Shown: one piece after another, positions 25,911-34,696 of the stretch
Layout of the letters: each line of letters opens with the position of its first letter
Position numbering within the stretch: position 1 is the first letter of the stretch
Source: DASZCR01 sp964246705
Lineage (GTDB): Bacteria > Acidobacteriota > Blastocatellia > Pyrinomonadales > Pyrinomonadaceae
Reading direction: 5' to 3'
Length of the DNA stretch: 64,000 nucleotides
Assembly (NCBI GenBank): GCA_964246705.1
Contig: CAXTRQ010000001.1
Coordinates: forward strand, 81,872 to 145,871
Program-made: the position numbers and the translations under genes
The notes under the pieces: generated by a model
The model's input: the letters and a program-made list of their open reading frames with translations, nothing else
Told to the model about the DNA's origin: nothing
The model's database searches: none

Positions 25911-27221
25911 TCAACTTCGCGCGACGAAACTCGAAGATTCGCTCCGGCGTGTCGCGCGCGCCAGACGACGCCGCAAGTTTTTGTTCACGCCCAGAACAAA
26001 GACCGCCGTCTCTGCAAAAACACGCGGCGCAAAAGCCGCACGCCGCAGCAATCCGCACAGACGCAGGCGCGCACTGAAACGCTCACCATAATTTGCACGG
26101 TACGAGCGTGCCAGCGCCGCAAAATCCGCTGCGCCGAGTCTCGAACCGCCGGGCATGTTTTTGCTTTTCTGCTGCTCGCTCCCGACTTTCACACGTCCCT
26201 GCGTCAGCCAGCGCGCAATCGTCGCCGCCGCCAGTTCGCCGCTCTCCAGAGCCATCAACATCCCGCTGCCCGTGAACGGGTCAATGAAGGAAGCCGCGTC
26301 GCCGATTGTCAGCAACCCTTCCGCCGGAGCCGGTTCGCCGCGACCGAAACTTTCCAGCGCGACGCCGAGCCATTCGGTCGAAACGCGCGCCCCTTCAAGC
26401 GCACGGGCGGCGCGCCGGTTCGTCATCACAATCTCGCGCATCACGCGCCCCGCATCGCTGCCGCACGCGCGCACGTCCGGCGCACGCGCGATGAAACAGA
26501 GATTGCTCCGCCCATCTTCGACCGGACTCAGACCGCCGTAGCCGCCGCGATAAAAATAGATTTCGCACGTCGCCTCTGCGCCGCGCGTGTTTTCCAGATG
26601 AGCTTTGAAGGCGACGAAAGGCGCGCGTCTGCGACTGCCGTCATGCGCCGCTCTCAACTCGCCCCGGCGCGCATCTCTTCCCAACTCCGACGCGACGCGC
26701 CTGACAAGCGCACGCGCCCTGCCCGTCGCATCAATCGTCACGCGCGCCTTGCAGACGCGCTCGCCGTGGCCTGTGTGTAGCCGAATGCCGCCAACGCGTC
26801 CACCTTCCAACAGCACGGAGGCGGCCGCACCTTCCAAAACTTCGACGCCGACGGCGCGCGCACGCGCGAGCAGCACATTGTCCATCTCCGCGCGGCTCAG
26901 ACCGAGTGCGCACGTCTCGCCGCCCGCGCCGAACCATGCGTTCGGAATGGCGACGCTTCGTCCCGCCTGCGTATAAAAAATTGTCTGCGCGACTCCGCAC
27001 GCGCCCGCGATTCTCATCTGTTGACCGACGCCGAGCCGCGCAAAGTGTGTGAGACATTCAGGCGAGATAAATTCGCCGCACAGCTTCGCGCGCGGGAACT
27101 TCTTCTGCTCTGCGAGCATGACGCGCACGCCGCCTTGCGCCAGATGAATCGCCGCCGACGCGCCCGCCGGGCCGCCACCGACCACAATCACATCATAAAA
27201 ATCTGTTTCGGTTTGCGTCAC
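25911..27221 (-). CDS. FAD-dependent oxidoreductase, geranylgeranyl-reductase family
   Basis: Start chosen as the GTG at 27219-27221, which begins VTQTETDFYDVIVVGGGPAG; the frame extends upstream to 27332 but that stretch is a palindromic repeat. The 436-residue product has the FAD dinucleotide-binding motif VVGGGPAGASAA near residue 11, the CGEF segment characteristic of this family, and the second FAD motif LLTIGDAASFIDPFTGSGM. Members reduce isoprenoid chains or oxidise/halogenate polyketide-type substrates. It is the last gene of a ketosynthase, methyltransferase, flavoprotein set, so it probably acts on the ketosynthase product. A second flavoprotein of the same family lies at 61545-62768. 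Confidence 0.85.
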   Translation of the reverse strand: MTQTETDFYDVIVVGGGPAGASAAIHLAQGGVRVMLAEQKKFPRAKLCGEFISPECLTHFARLGVGQQMRIAGACGVAQTIFYTQAGRSVAIPNAWFGAGGETCALGLSRAEMDNVLLARARAVGVEVLEGAAASVLLEGGRVGGIRLHTGHGERVCKARVTIDATGRARALVRRVASELGRDARRGELRAAHDGSRRRAPFVAFKAHLENTRGAEATCEIYFYRGGYGGLSPVEDGRSNLCFIARAPDVRACGSDAGRVMREIVMTNRRAARALEGARVSTEWLGVALESFGRGEPAPAEGLLTIGDAASFIDPFTGSGMLMALESGELAAATIARWLTQGRVKVGSEQQKSKNMPGGSRLGAADFAALARSYRANYGERFSARLRLCGLLRRAAFAPRVFAETAVFVLGVNKNLRRRLARATRRSESSSFVARS

Positions 27222-27263
27222 GTCGTAAAAATTTCTGAAAGCCGTCTTCCTCTGCGTCCTTCT

Positions 27264-27356
27264 TTCTTTGCGCCTGTGCGTCCTAGTGTGAAACTTATTC
27301 GCACGCCAAGACGCACAGGCGCAAAGAAGCACAAAAGTTGAGTGATTGAAGTTTCA
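27264..27356. repeat. Palindromic dispersed repeat, copy 1
   Basis: TTCTTTGCGCCTGTGCGTC (27264-27282) pairs perfectly with 27310-27328, a 19-bp stem with a 27-base loop. It is followed at 27333-27354 by a flank that, on the reverse strand, reads ACTTCAATCACTCAACTT; the same flank with one base changed adjoins a similar palindrome at 63871-63931. The element lies between the flavoprotein and methyltransferase genes, inside the operon. Confidence 0.7.
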
Positions 27357-27383
27357 GGATTTTGCATCTTCAATTCTTCTCAT

Positions 27384-28157
27384 TCATCGAGCGGCCTTGC
27401 TCCCGCTCAGGACTAGACGGTATGGGAACCGCCGCTCGACCTGTATGTTCGCCCACTGCGCGCGCCCAGCCAGCAGTTGAAGTTCTGTAGGAACAAAACT
27501 GCGTAGGATGGAGAGCGCCCCGTCTTCACGTATCAGGCGATTGTGCAGAAAGAGACGCCCGACCGTCGTGTAAAAAAGATAAGCGACGGGATGGCGATGG
27601 AGATCAATGACGAAGACTCTGCGCCGCGCCACACGCGCCATCTCACGGAGCACACTGACGACCGGCTCATCTCGAAAGTGATGTGTAAAGAGCGAGCAAA
27701 TCGCGTAGTCGAAAGTATCCGTTGCGAAGGGCAGGCGCAGGGCGTCGCCGCGCACAGCTTCAATCTCATCAAACGCGCGCGACTCTTCGATGATGCTTCG
27801 CGCCGATCTCTCGTTTAGTTCCAGCCCCGTGAGGCGCGCACGTCGTCCGCGCGCGCGTGCCCACACGGCAATGCCGCGCAACAACTCGCCCGAACCCGCT
27901 CCGACATCAAGCACGGAAAACTCTCGCCGCCCTTCGCGCTCAATCAAGGGAAAGAGCGAACGGCTCAGAGCACTCGCATCCCCCAGCCAACGATTGACGC
28001 GCCGTAATTCAAAGAGACATCCTTCGTACTCATGAGGCGTGTAAGTTCCCCTGTCAATGTTCTCAAGTTCGTAGCTGCGCTGGCCGAAATCGAGGACGGC
28101 GGGAGACGTAATGAGGGCTGAGAGTTTTTGGATGAGAGTTGAGCTTTTCTTATTCAT
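27384..28157 (-). CDS. Class I SAM-dependent methyltransferase
   Basis: The protein has 257 residues. SAM-binding motif I is VLDVGAGSGELL, the acidic residue of motif II is in LTGLELNE, and RGDALRLPF followed by DYAICSLFTHHF gives motifs III-IV of a Rossmann-fold methyltransferase, UbiE/type-11 like. It starts three bases after the ketosynthase stop, indicating translational coupling. Together with the ketosynthase and the flavoprotein it probably methylates a polyketide- or lipid-type product. The specific substrate is not evident. Confidence 0.88.
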   Translation of the reverse strand: MNKKSSTLIQKLSALITSPAVLDFGQRSYELENIDRGTYTPHEYEGCLFELRRVNRWLGDASALSRSLFPLIEREGRREFSVLDVGAGSGELLRGIAVWARARGRRARLTGLELNERSARSIIEESRAFDEIEAVRGDALRLPFATDTFDYAICSLFTHHFRDEPVVSVLREMARVARRRVFVIDLHRHPVAYLFYTTVGRLFLHNRLIREDGALSILRSFVPTELQLLAGRAQWANIQVERRFPYRLVLSGSKAAR

Positions 28158-28160
28158 CCT

Positions 28161-29438
28161 TTATCCCTTGTCCTTCACACTTCCGAGAACGAGCGCGCTG
28201 TTCTTCGAGCCGAAGCCGATGCAATTGCAGAGCGCGACGCGCACCTGTTGTTCGCGCGCGCGGTTCGGTACGTAGTCGAGATCGCAGGCGGGGTCAGGTA
28301 CATCGAGGTTGATGGTTGGAGGAATAATGTCGGTCGTCATCGCGCAGAGGGCGGCGGCGATTCCGGCTGCGCCTGATGCGCCCTGCGGGTGACCGATTTG
28401 CGACTTCGTCGCCGACATCGGAATCTTGTGCGCGCGTGCGCCAAGGGCGAGTTTGACGGCCTGTGTTTCGATGCGGTCGTTGAGCACGGTCGAAGTGCCG
28501 TGCAGGTTGACGTAATCAATCTCTTCGGGCGCATGCCCGGAATCTTCGAGCGCGAGGCGCATCGCCCGCGCAGGCTCGTCGCCCGTGTCTTCCAGACGCA
28601 CGCGATGATAGGCGTCGCAGGTCGCTCCGTAGCCGCTTATCTCCGCGTAGATTTTCGCGCCGCGAGCGCCCGCCCGATCATATTCTTCGAGGACATAAAT
28701 CCACGCGCCTTCGCCGAGCACGATGCCTGAGCGGTCGCGCGAGAATGGACGCGAGGCTCGCTCAGGCTCGTCGTTCCACTCGTTCGTGAGCACGGTCATC
28801 AAGTCGAAACCGGCGAGAATGCCCGGCGCGAGCGGCGCGTCCACGCCGCCCGCAATCATCGTCTCCTGTCTGCCGAGCGAGACGTGTTGCGCGGCATAAG
28901 CTATCGCGTCGGTCGAACTCGTGCAGCCGGTCGAGACGATGTGCGAGAGACCGCGCAGGCCGAAGGCCATCGAGATTTCCGAAGACAGGCCGCCGTGCGT
29001 CGAGGCGGGAATGGTATAGACGCTCGCACGGTTTCCCTCGCCCGCGAAATAGTGCGCGTACTGCTGCTCTGTGAAACTGAGTCCGCCGCCGCCCGTGCCG
29101 AGCACGACGCCGACCTTGCGCCGCTCTTCCAAGGTGAAATCGTGCGGATGAAGATTCGCGTCCGTGAAGGCTTCACGCGCGGCGGCGAGCGCCAGCGGCA
29201 CTGTGCGCGCGACGTGGCGGCGATCTTTCGGACTCAGTTCCTTCTCCCAATCGAAGCCGCGCACCTCAGCCGCAATCTTCACGGGCGCGCGCGACACGTC
29301 GAAACTCTCGATGCGCCGCACGCCGCTTTCGCCCTGTTGCAGCCCGCGCCAGAAAGCCTCACGCCCGATTCCCAAAGGCGTTACGCAGCCCATGCCGGTG
29401 ATGACGACGCGGCGCGGCTGCTGCAAACCTCTCAACAT
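28161..29438 (-). CDS. Beta-ketoacyl-ACP synthase (KAS II / FabF-like)
   Basis: The protein has 425 residues, the usual length. The thiolase-fold catalytic triad is complete: Cys172 in VSTGCTSSTD, His313 in NLHGTST and His350 in KSQIGHPQGASG. It begins RRVVITGMGCVTPLG, typical of FabF. The enzyme condenses malonyl-ACP with an acyl chain. It leads an operon with a methyltransferase and a flavoprotein rather than sitting with other fab genes, so a specialised lipid or polyketide pathway is more likely than housekeeping fatty-acid synthesis. No acyl carrier protein gene is visible nearby. Confidence 0.9.
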   Translation of the reverse strand: MLRGLQQPRRVVITGMGCVTPLGIGREAFWRGLQQGESGVRRIESFDVSRAPVKIAAEVRGFDWEKELSPKDRRHVARTVPLALAAAREAFTDANLHPHDFTLEERRKVGVVLGTGGGGLSFTEQQYAHYFAGEGNRASVYTIPASTHGGLSSEISMAFGLRGLSHIVSTGCTSSTDAIAYAAQHVSLGRQETMIAGGVDAPLAPGILAGFDLMTVLTNEWNDEPERASRPFSRDRSGIVLGEGAWIYVLEEYDRAGARGAKIYAEISGYGATCDAYHRVRLEDTGDEPARAMRLALEDSGHAPEEIDYVNLHGTSTVLNDRIETQAVKLALGARAHKIPMSATKSQIGHPQGASGAAGIAAALCAMTTDIIPPTINLDVPDPACDLDYVPNRAREQQVRVALCNCIGFGSKNSALVLGSVKDKG

Positions 29439-29541
29439 AAATAATCCATTCTGCTAACGAAACATTTCGCGCGATAAGGAGACGCCTTCAAGCATACCAC
29501 GCCCGCGAGATAATGGGTGTGCGAAGCCGTCTCGCCATCCT

Positions 29542-30057
29542 TTACGCCAGCCCTCTATCCTTTGGATTGCCTCTCCAGACGCGCCACGCCGCCAAGGCGA
29601 GCAGCGCGAGCGCGCCGCCCGTCATGTCAATCAGGCTATCGTAAATCGAGCCTGTGCGTGTCTGAACGAAGCTTTGATGATACTCGTCGAGCAGCGCATA
29701 GACAGCGACGAGCGCGAAGGCTGCGACGTGCCAGTAGCGGCGCAGGGTTATCTGCGATGATGTGTGTAGAGCGCGCGCGGCGAGCAGCGCGAGAATCGCA
29801 TACTCTGTCAGATGCGCCGTCTTGCGGACGAGAAAGTGCGCTTGCTGGAGTCTCTCTTCGGTGATGTCTGGAAAGAGCCAGAGCAGCAGCGGTCGAACGA
29901 TGAGAGAGGTGTTCGATGCCGATAGGTTCCCTGTCGAGGCGAAGAAGATAAACGCCATCCAGACGACGAGCGGCCCGTAACGCCAGAGACGCCCGCGCCC
30001 CGCCTGCGTGGCCTGCCCTGACTGCCGCTTGATTTCTGGTCGCGCGCTTTTCATCAA
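29542..30057 (-). CDS. VanZ-like membrane protein
   Basis: The protein has 171 residues with four hydrophobic helices: about 27-45 (YGPLVVWMAFIFFAST), a short second near 55-65, about 83-97 (HLTEYAILALLAARAL), 110-122 and 140-160. KTAHLTEYAILALL and DEYHQSFVQTRTGSIYDSLIDMTGG are the conserved VanZ signatures. VanZ confers low-level teicoplanin resistance in enterococci, but most homologues are of unknown role. It lies 71 bases after atpG on the same strand and may be transcribed from the ATP synthase operon. Confidence 0.85.
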   Translation of the reverse strand: MMKSARPEIKRQSGQATQAGRGRLWRYGPLVVWMAFIFFASTGNLSASNTSLIVRPLLLWLFPDITEERLQQAHFLVRKTAHLTEYAILALLAARALHTSSQITLRRYWHVAAFALVAVYALLDEYHQSFVQTRTGSIYDSLIDMTGGALALLALAAWRVWRGNPKDRGLA

Positions 30058-30128
30058 AAGAAAAAAGGGAAGCCACGCGTGCGTCGCTTCCCTCCCCCTA
30101 ACTTTCGTCTCAACTCGTGCGGCGTTCG

Positions 30129-31025
30129 CTACAGAGCCGACGCGCCGGAGACGATTTCGATAATCTCGCGCGTGATACCCGCCTGCCGGATACGATTCAT
30201 GTTGAGCGTCAGCGTGCCGATGAGTTCGCCCGCGTTCTTCGACGCCGCATCCATGGCCGTCATCCGCGCGCCCTGTTCGCTGGCGACCGATTCGAGCAAC
30301 GCGCGATAAACCTGCGTCTCAATCAGACGCGGAAGCAGTTGGCTGAAAATCTCTGCGGGCGGCTGCTCGTAGATGTATTCGACGAAAGTTTGCGGGCGGC
30401 TCGTATCGCCCTCGCTTGCCTCGTCCGGCTGTTCTTCGACGCGTGAGACTGGAAGAATCTGTTCGACGACCACACGCTGCGAAAGCACCGTGCGAAACTC
30501 ATTGTTAATGAGGAAGACTTTGTCGAGTCCTTCATCCTCCGTAAAGCGACGGATGATGTCGCGCGAAACCTCCAGCGCCTCCGCATATTCGACGCGGCCT
30601 TTGCCCGTCAGGCCGACGTTCTCGTTAACGATATTGACGTTGCGACGGCGGAAGAAATCGCGGCCTTTGCGCCCGACGGCGATCATCTCAATCGTCTTGT
30701 CGGCATGCTCGCGGATAAAAGCCTGCGCGGCCTTAATCAAATTCGCGTTGAAGGCTCCGGCCAAGCCTTTGTCAGCCGTAATCAGCACGAGCAGGTAACG
30801 CTCGTCTCCCCGCGTATCAAGCAGCGGATGATGAAAGTCCTCGTCCGTATGCGAAGCGAGTTCGGTCAGCACCTCTGTCATCTTCGTCGTGAAGGGACGC
30901 GCCGAGACGACACGATCTTGCGCGCGCTTCAACTTCGCCGCTGAGACCATCTTCATCGCCTTCGTGATCTGCTGCGTGTTCTTGACCGACTTGATGCGGC
31001 GTCGGATGTCGAGAAGGTTTGCCAT
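30129..31025 (-). CDS. atpG: ATP synthase F1 gamma subunit
   Basis: The protein has 298 residues, the usual length. It begins ANLLDIRRRIKSVKNTQQITKAMKMVSAAKLKRAQ, the conserved N-terminal helix, and ends NRIRQAGITREIIEIVSGA, the conserved C-terminal helix that forms the rotating shaft. A low-complexity Glu-rich stretch (EEQPDEASEGDTS) sits in the middle region. It lies 60 bases downstream of atpA. The beta and epsilon genes do not follow as in the usual operon; a VanZ-like gene does. Confidence 0.97.
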   Translation of the reverse strand: MANLLDIRRRIKSVKNTQQITKAMKMVSAAKLKRAQDRVVSARPFTTKMTEVLTELASHTDEDFHHPLLDTRGDERYLLVLITADKGLAGAFNANLIKAAQAFIREHADKTIEMIAVGRKGRDFFRRRNVNIVNENVGLTGKGRVEYAEALEVSRDIIRRFTEDEGLDKVFLINNEFRTVLSQRVVVEQILPVSRVEEQPDEASEGDTSRPQTFVEYIYEQPPAEIFSQLLPRLIETQVYRALLESVASEQGARMTAMDAASKNAGELIGTLTLNMNRIRQAGITREIIEIVSGASAL

Positions 31026-31085
31026 ATCGAATAAAAGTGCGACGAGTTTCGAGTGCTCTTCAACTCCTTAATTGGTACTACCGGA

Positions 31086-32678
31086 CTATGCGTTGGTGGC
31101 GGGCGCTGTTGCCGCCATCGTCCGCTGCCGCTCGACTCCCGGCGGTTCGGGTTGAGGATTTAAAGCCCTCTCTTGCCACCCCGCTTTGAAGTCGCCGATG
31201 GCCTGCGTCAGATCGTTTTTAATCTCATCCGTAATCGCCTTCTTTTCTCGAATCGCGTTGAGGACGCCGGGATGTGAGTTCTCCATGAAGCGCAAAAGTT
31301 CAGCCTCGAAGCGGCGCACCTGCTCGACCGGAATTTCGTCCAAGTGTCCGTTCGTCGCCGCCCAAATGATAAGCACCTGCTTCTCTACGTCAATTGGTTG
31401 GTACTGCGGCTGCTTCAAAATTTCGACCAGCCGTTGACCGCGCGCCAACTGCGCCTGCGTCGCTTTGTCGAGGTCGGAGCCGAACTGCGCGAACGCCTGT
31501 AACTCGCGGAACTGTGCGAGATCGAGGCGGAGCGTTCCGGCGACCTGCTTCATCGCCTTAATCTGCGCCGAACCGCCGACGCGCGACACAGAGTTGCCGA
31601 CGTTGATGGCTGGGCGAATGCCGCTGTTGAAAAGGTCTGCTTCGAGGAATATCTGTCCGTCCGTAATCGAGATGACGTTCGTCGGAATGTAAGCCGAAAT
31701 GTCTCCGGCCTGCGTTTCGATAATCGGCAAGCTGGTCAGAGAACCGCCGCCTTTCGAGTCCGACAACTTCGCCGCCCGCTCAAGCAGACGCGAGTGGAGG
31801 TAGAATACGTCGCCCGGATAAGCCTCTCGTCCGGGCGGACGCCGGAGCAACAGAGAGATTTCGCGGTAAGCTGCGGCGTGCTTCGACAAATCATCATAGA
31901 TGGTCAGCACGTGGCGTCCCGTGTCGCGGAAATATTCGCCGATGGCCGCGCCTGCATACGGCGCGAGATATTGCATCGAGGCGGCATCGGAGGCCGATGC
32001 GTTGACGACGATGGAATAGCTCATCGCATCATTATCCTGCAAAGTCTTAATCACCTGCGCGACCGTCGAAGCCTTCTGCCCGATGGCGACGTAGATGCAG
32101 ATGACCTCTTTGCCTTTTTGATTAAGAATCGCGTCGAGCGCGACGGCGGTCTTTCCGGTCTGGCGGTCGCCGATGATGAGTTCGCGCTGACCGCGCCCAA
32201 TCGGAACCATCGAGTCAATCGCCTTCAAGCCGGTCTGCAAAGGCTCTTTCACCGGCTGGCGATCAACGACGCCGGGCGCGATGCGCTCCAACGGGTTGAA
32301 GTGTTCAGTCGTAATCGGCCCGCGCTCGTCCACCGGCACGCCCAGCGCATTGACGACGCGACCGATGAGCGCATCGCCCACCGGAAGGCTCATGATGCGC
32401 CCCGTCCGCTTGACCGTGTCGCCTTCCTTCACGGCCTGAAATTCACCGAAGAGCACGACGCCGACCTTATCCTCTTCGAGGTTCAAAGCCAGCCCGCGCA
32501 CGTCGTGCGGAAACTCAAGCAGTTCACCCGCCATTACTTTTTCGAGACCATGAACTTCGGCGATGCCGTCGCCTATTTTGATGACCGTGCCGACTTCCGT
32601 GACGGTCACGCCGGTCTCGAAGTTTTCGATCTGTTGGCGAATAATTTCGCTGATTTCGTTTGCTCTAATAGGTTCCAT
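31086..32678 (-). CDS. atpA: ATP synthase F1 alpha subunit
   Basis: The protein has 530 residues, slightly long. The nucleotide-binding P-loop is GDRQTGKT and the alpha signature PAINVGNSVSRVGG is present. The N-terminus (RANEISEIIRQQIENFE) matches the segment that binds the delta subunit. The C-terminus carries an extra low-complexity tail of about 20 residues (QPEPPGVERQRTMA). It lies 112 bases after atpH. Confidence 0.98.
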   Translation of the reverse strand: MEPIRANEISEIIRQQIENFETGVTVTEVGTVIKIGDGIAEVHGLEKVMAGELLEFPHDVRGLALNLEEDKVGVVLFGEFQAVKEGDTVKRTGRIMSLPVGDALIGRVVNALGVPVDERGPITTEHFNPLERIAPGVVDRQPVKEPLQTGLKAIDSMVPIGRGQRELIIGDRQTGKTAVALDAILNQKGKEVICIYVAIGQKASTVAQVIKTLQDNDAMSYSIVVNASASDAASMQYLAPYAGAAIGEYFRDTGRHVLTIYDDLSKHAAAYREISLLLRRPPGREAYPGDVFYLHSRLLERAAKLSDSKGGGSLTSLPIIETQAGDISAYIPTNVISITDGQIFLEADLFNSGIRPAINVGNSVSRVGGSAQIKAMKQVAGTLRLDLAQFRELQAFAQFGSDLDKATQAQLARGQRLVEILKQPQYQPIDVEKQVLIIWAATNGHLDEIPVEQVRRFEAELLRFMENSHPGVLNAIREKKAITDEIKNDLTQAIGDFKAGWQERALNPQPEPPGVERQRTMAATAPATNA

Positions 32679-32790
32679 AAAAGTTTGACCTGACTCTCAA
32701 TAATTCTTTAATTCCTTGTTCAACCTGCGACCGAAGCGATTCGCGAATGTTATCTCAAGTCAGATTCCGCCGCCCGCTTCTATCGCCAAA

Positions 32791-33336
32791 CTAGTTTTCG
32801 CCAGACATCCGATGTTTGATTTGCTCAAGCTGGCTGCGCACGGAAGCATCATAGACGGTTGAGCCGATGCGCGTCACAATGCCGCCAATCAAATTCTCAT
32901 CCACATCAAACTGAAGCCGCACGTTGCTGCGCGTCAGGTCGCCCAGACGCGCGCGCAGAGCCTCTTGCTCTTGAGGCGGCACGGGACGCGCGGTCGTGAC
33001 CTGCGCCGAAACCGTCCCCGAACGTCGGTCAAGTTCCTGTGCAAAGTTTCTGTTAATCTCTCCGAGGTCGGCGAGCCGCTGATTCTGTAGGAGTACTTGT
33101 ATGAAATTGGAAGTTGTGGGACGAACGCGCGTGCGCTCAATCAGGGCATTCGCGACACGCCGCTTCTGCTCGTAAGGGATAGTCGGATTACGAAAGACTT
33201 CCAGAAGTTGAGAATTAGTCTGCATCATCTCTTCCCATGCAGACAACTCATCTTGAACTTCCCGCGCCTCGCCGCGCGCGGTCACCACATCTGCCAGCGC
33301 TGTCGCATAACGACGCGCTATCGCCTGCACGCTCAA
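32791..33336 (-). CDS. atpH: ATP synthase F1 delta subunit
   Basis: The protein has 181 residues, typical. It starts SVQAIARRYATALADV and has the conserved C-terminal block NLIGGIVTRIGSTVYDASVRSQLEQIK. The subunit links the peripheral stalk (b, b') to alpha. The start overlaps the atpF stop by four bases (ATGA), indicating coupling. Confidence 0.96.
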   Translation of the reverse strand: MSVQAIARRYATALADVVTARGEAREVQDELSAWEEMMQTNSQLLEVFRNPTIPYEQKRRVANALIERTRVRPTTSNFIQVLLQNQRLADLGEINRNFAQELDRRSGTVSAQVTTARPVPPQEQEALRARLGDLTRSNVRLQFDVDENLIGGIVTRIGSTVYDASVRSQLEQIKHRMSGEN

Positions 33337-33878
33337 CTCCTGATCCCCCCTAACTCATTGACATAATCACGGACGAGTCGCGCGTCGTCTTCGGGACGCA
33401 TATCACGCCGAATCATCTCCTCTGCGAGATGCACGCTCTGCTCCGCCGCAAAGCTTCGCAACTCTGCCCGCGCGGCCTTTGCAGTGCTTTCGATTTCGCG
33501 CTGTGCCTGCTCGCGGAACTTACGCGCATCTTCCTCGGTCGCACGCTCAATACGCGCATGTTCCTCGGCTGCCTCTCTGCGGGCTTGCGCACGGATCGCG
33601 TCAACCTCTGCGTTCAACGTTGCCAGACGCGCGTTGACTTCTTCCAGCTTTGCGACCGCCGCGTTACGCTCTTCCTGTGCACGCATCAAATCCCGTCGAA
33701 TCCCCTCGCGGCGCGCGCTCAGCGATTCTCCGAGTGGGCGGCGCAGGATGTAAACCATAATCGCAGCAAAGAGGATAAGGTTGACGATCTTCGCCCACGT
33801 CTGTAAATCGGGGAGAAAAGATTGCGTGCTGCCCTCTTCCACAGCTAAAGCTATTAGACTGATTGCCGCAAATATCAT
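33333..33878 (-). CDS. atpF: ATP synthase F0 b subunit
   Basis: The protein has 181 residues with one membrane helix (about 30-46, IVNLILFAAIMVYILRRPLG) and a long charged coiled coil (SARREGIRRDLMRAQEERNA onward) that forms the peripheral stalk. It follows the b' gene by six bases and overlaps atpH. Two different b-type subunits adjacent to each other imply a heterodimeric stalk, as in photosynthetic bacteria and many Acidobacteriota. Confidence 0.9.
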   Translation of the reverse strand: MIFAAISLIALAVEEGSTQSFLPDLQTWAKIVNLILFAAIMVYILRRPLGESLSARREGIRRDLMRAQEERNAAVAKLEEVNARLATLNAEVDAIRAQARREAAEEHARIERATEEDARKFREQAQREIESTAKAARAELRSFAAEQSVHLAEEMIRRDMRPEDDARLVRDYVNELGGIRS

Positions 33879-33884
33879 ATGACC

Positions 33885-34370
33885 TTAAATATGAGTGCTT
33901 TCCTGTGTTGAACTGCTGATTTGACGACCCAGAATTTGAGCACTGACACTCGACGCCACTACACGCGCTTCACTCTCCAGTGATAAGCGGGCTTCCGCTG
34001 CCTGCCTGCGTAGCGTCGCTTTTTGTTTCTCTGTCAAATTGTCGACTTCTTCACGCACCATCTCTAAACGGAGTTTTCGTTCTTGCATTGCCTCTGCGCG
34101 CTGCTGCTCTAAAAGGCGATAGCCCTCAGTTCTCGCCTCACGCAAGGAATGCTCATAGCGCGAGATGCTTTTCTCGACATCGTCCAAAATGCCGCGCGCC
34201 TCTCCAGAACGACCACGTGTGCGGCGTTCGCGTTCCTCAAGAACGCGATTAACCGGGCCAAATAAGACCTTATTCAACACAAATACCATCACCACAATAA
34301 TGGCGATGTGCACAAAAAGCGTGCCGTCTGGAATGAGTTGGATAGATTCAGCTAAAGCTAAAAAGACCAT
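33885..34370 (-). CDS. atpF: ATP synthase F0 b' subunit
   Basis: The protein has 161 residues with one N-terminal membrane helix (LFVHIAIIVVMVFVLNKVLFGPV) and an extended charged helix (LEERERRTRGRSGEARG onward). FGPVNRVLEERE is the usual b/b' junction. It is the first gene of the leftward b'-b-delta-alpha-gamma set. atpB and atpE, which normally precede it, are absent from this window and must lie elsewhere. Confidence 0.85.
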   Translation of the reverse strand: MVFLALAESIQLIPDGTLFVHIAIIVVMVFVLNKVLFGPVNRVLEERERRTRGRSGEARGILDDVEKSISRYEHSLREARTEGYRLLEQQRAEAMQERKLRLEMVREEVDNLTEKQKATLRRQAAEARLSLESEARVVASSVSAQILGRQISSSTQESTHI

Positions 34371-34696
34371 ATATGGTTAAAGGTCTTTCATGGGAAAGAC
34401 ATTCGGTTTTACTGGATATTAAGGACGAAATTGCTTGCGCGTCAAAAGGTTAGGAGTTTAACACGTGATTTTCTAAAGCGTCAAGGAAACGGGTTGGGGA
34501 ATTACAATGAATTGCGATTCTTTGATATTCAATTAATCGGTTTTTGGTAATCAATATCGGTCGCTAACAATGTGTTTGGAATCGCAAGAGGGTTTGAAAT
34601 GCTGGCCATTCTCAAATGTCATTTTACTATTTGCAAATTTTTAATTCTTAAGGGTTTACATGGCTTATTTGGAGTGTCTCATTTTAACACTTAAAA
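34371..34696. other. AT-rich intergenic spacer between atp operon and parB
   Basis: This 326-base stretch is clearly more AT-rich than the genes on either side. It should contain the promoter of the leftward ATP synthase set and the 3' end of parB. I see no ORF, RNA gene or strong hairpin in it. Confidence 0.5.

Noticed and set aside
27222..27332. 37-codon N-terminal extension of the flavoprotein
   Set aside because: It is encoded by the palindromic repeat and is unlike the family; the GTG at 27221 sits at the right distance from the FAD motif.
31794..32693. 299-codon frame opposite atpA
   Set aside because: It lies fully antisense to a conserved gene and has no recognisable domain.
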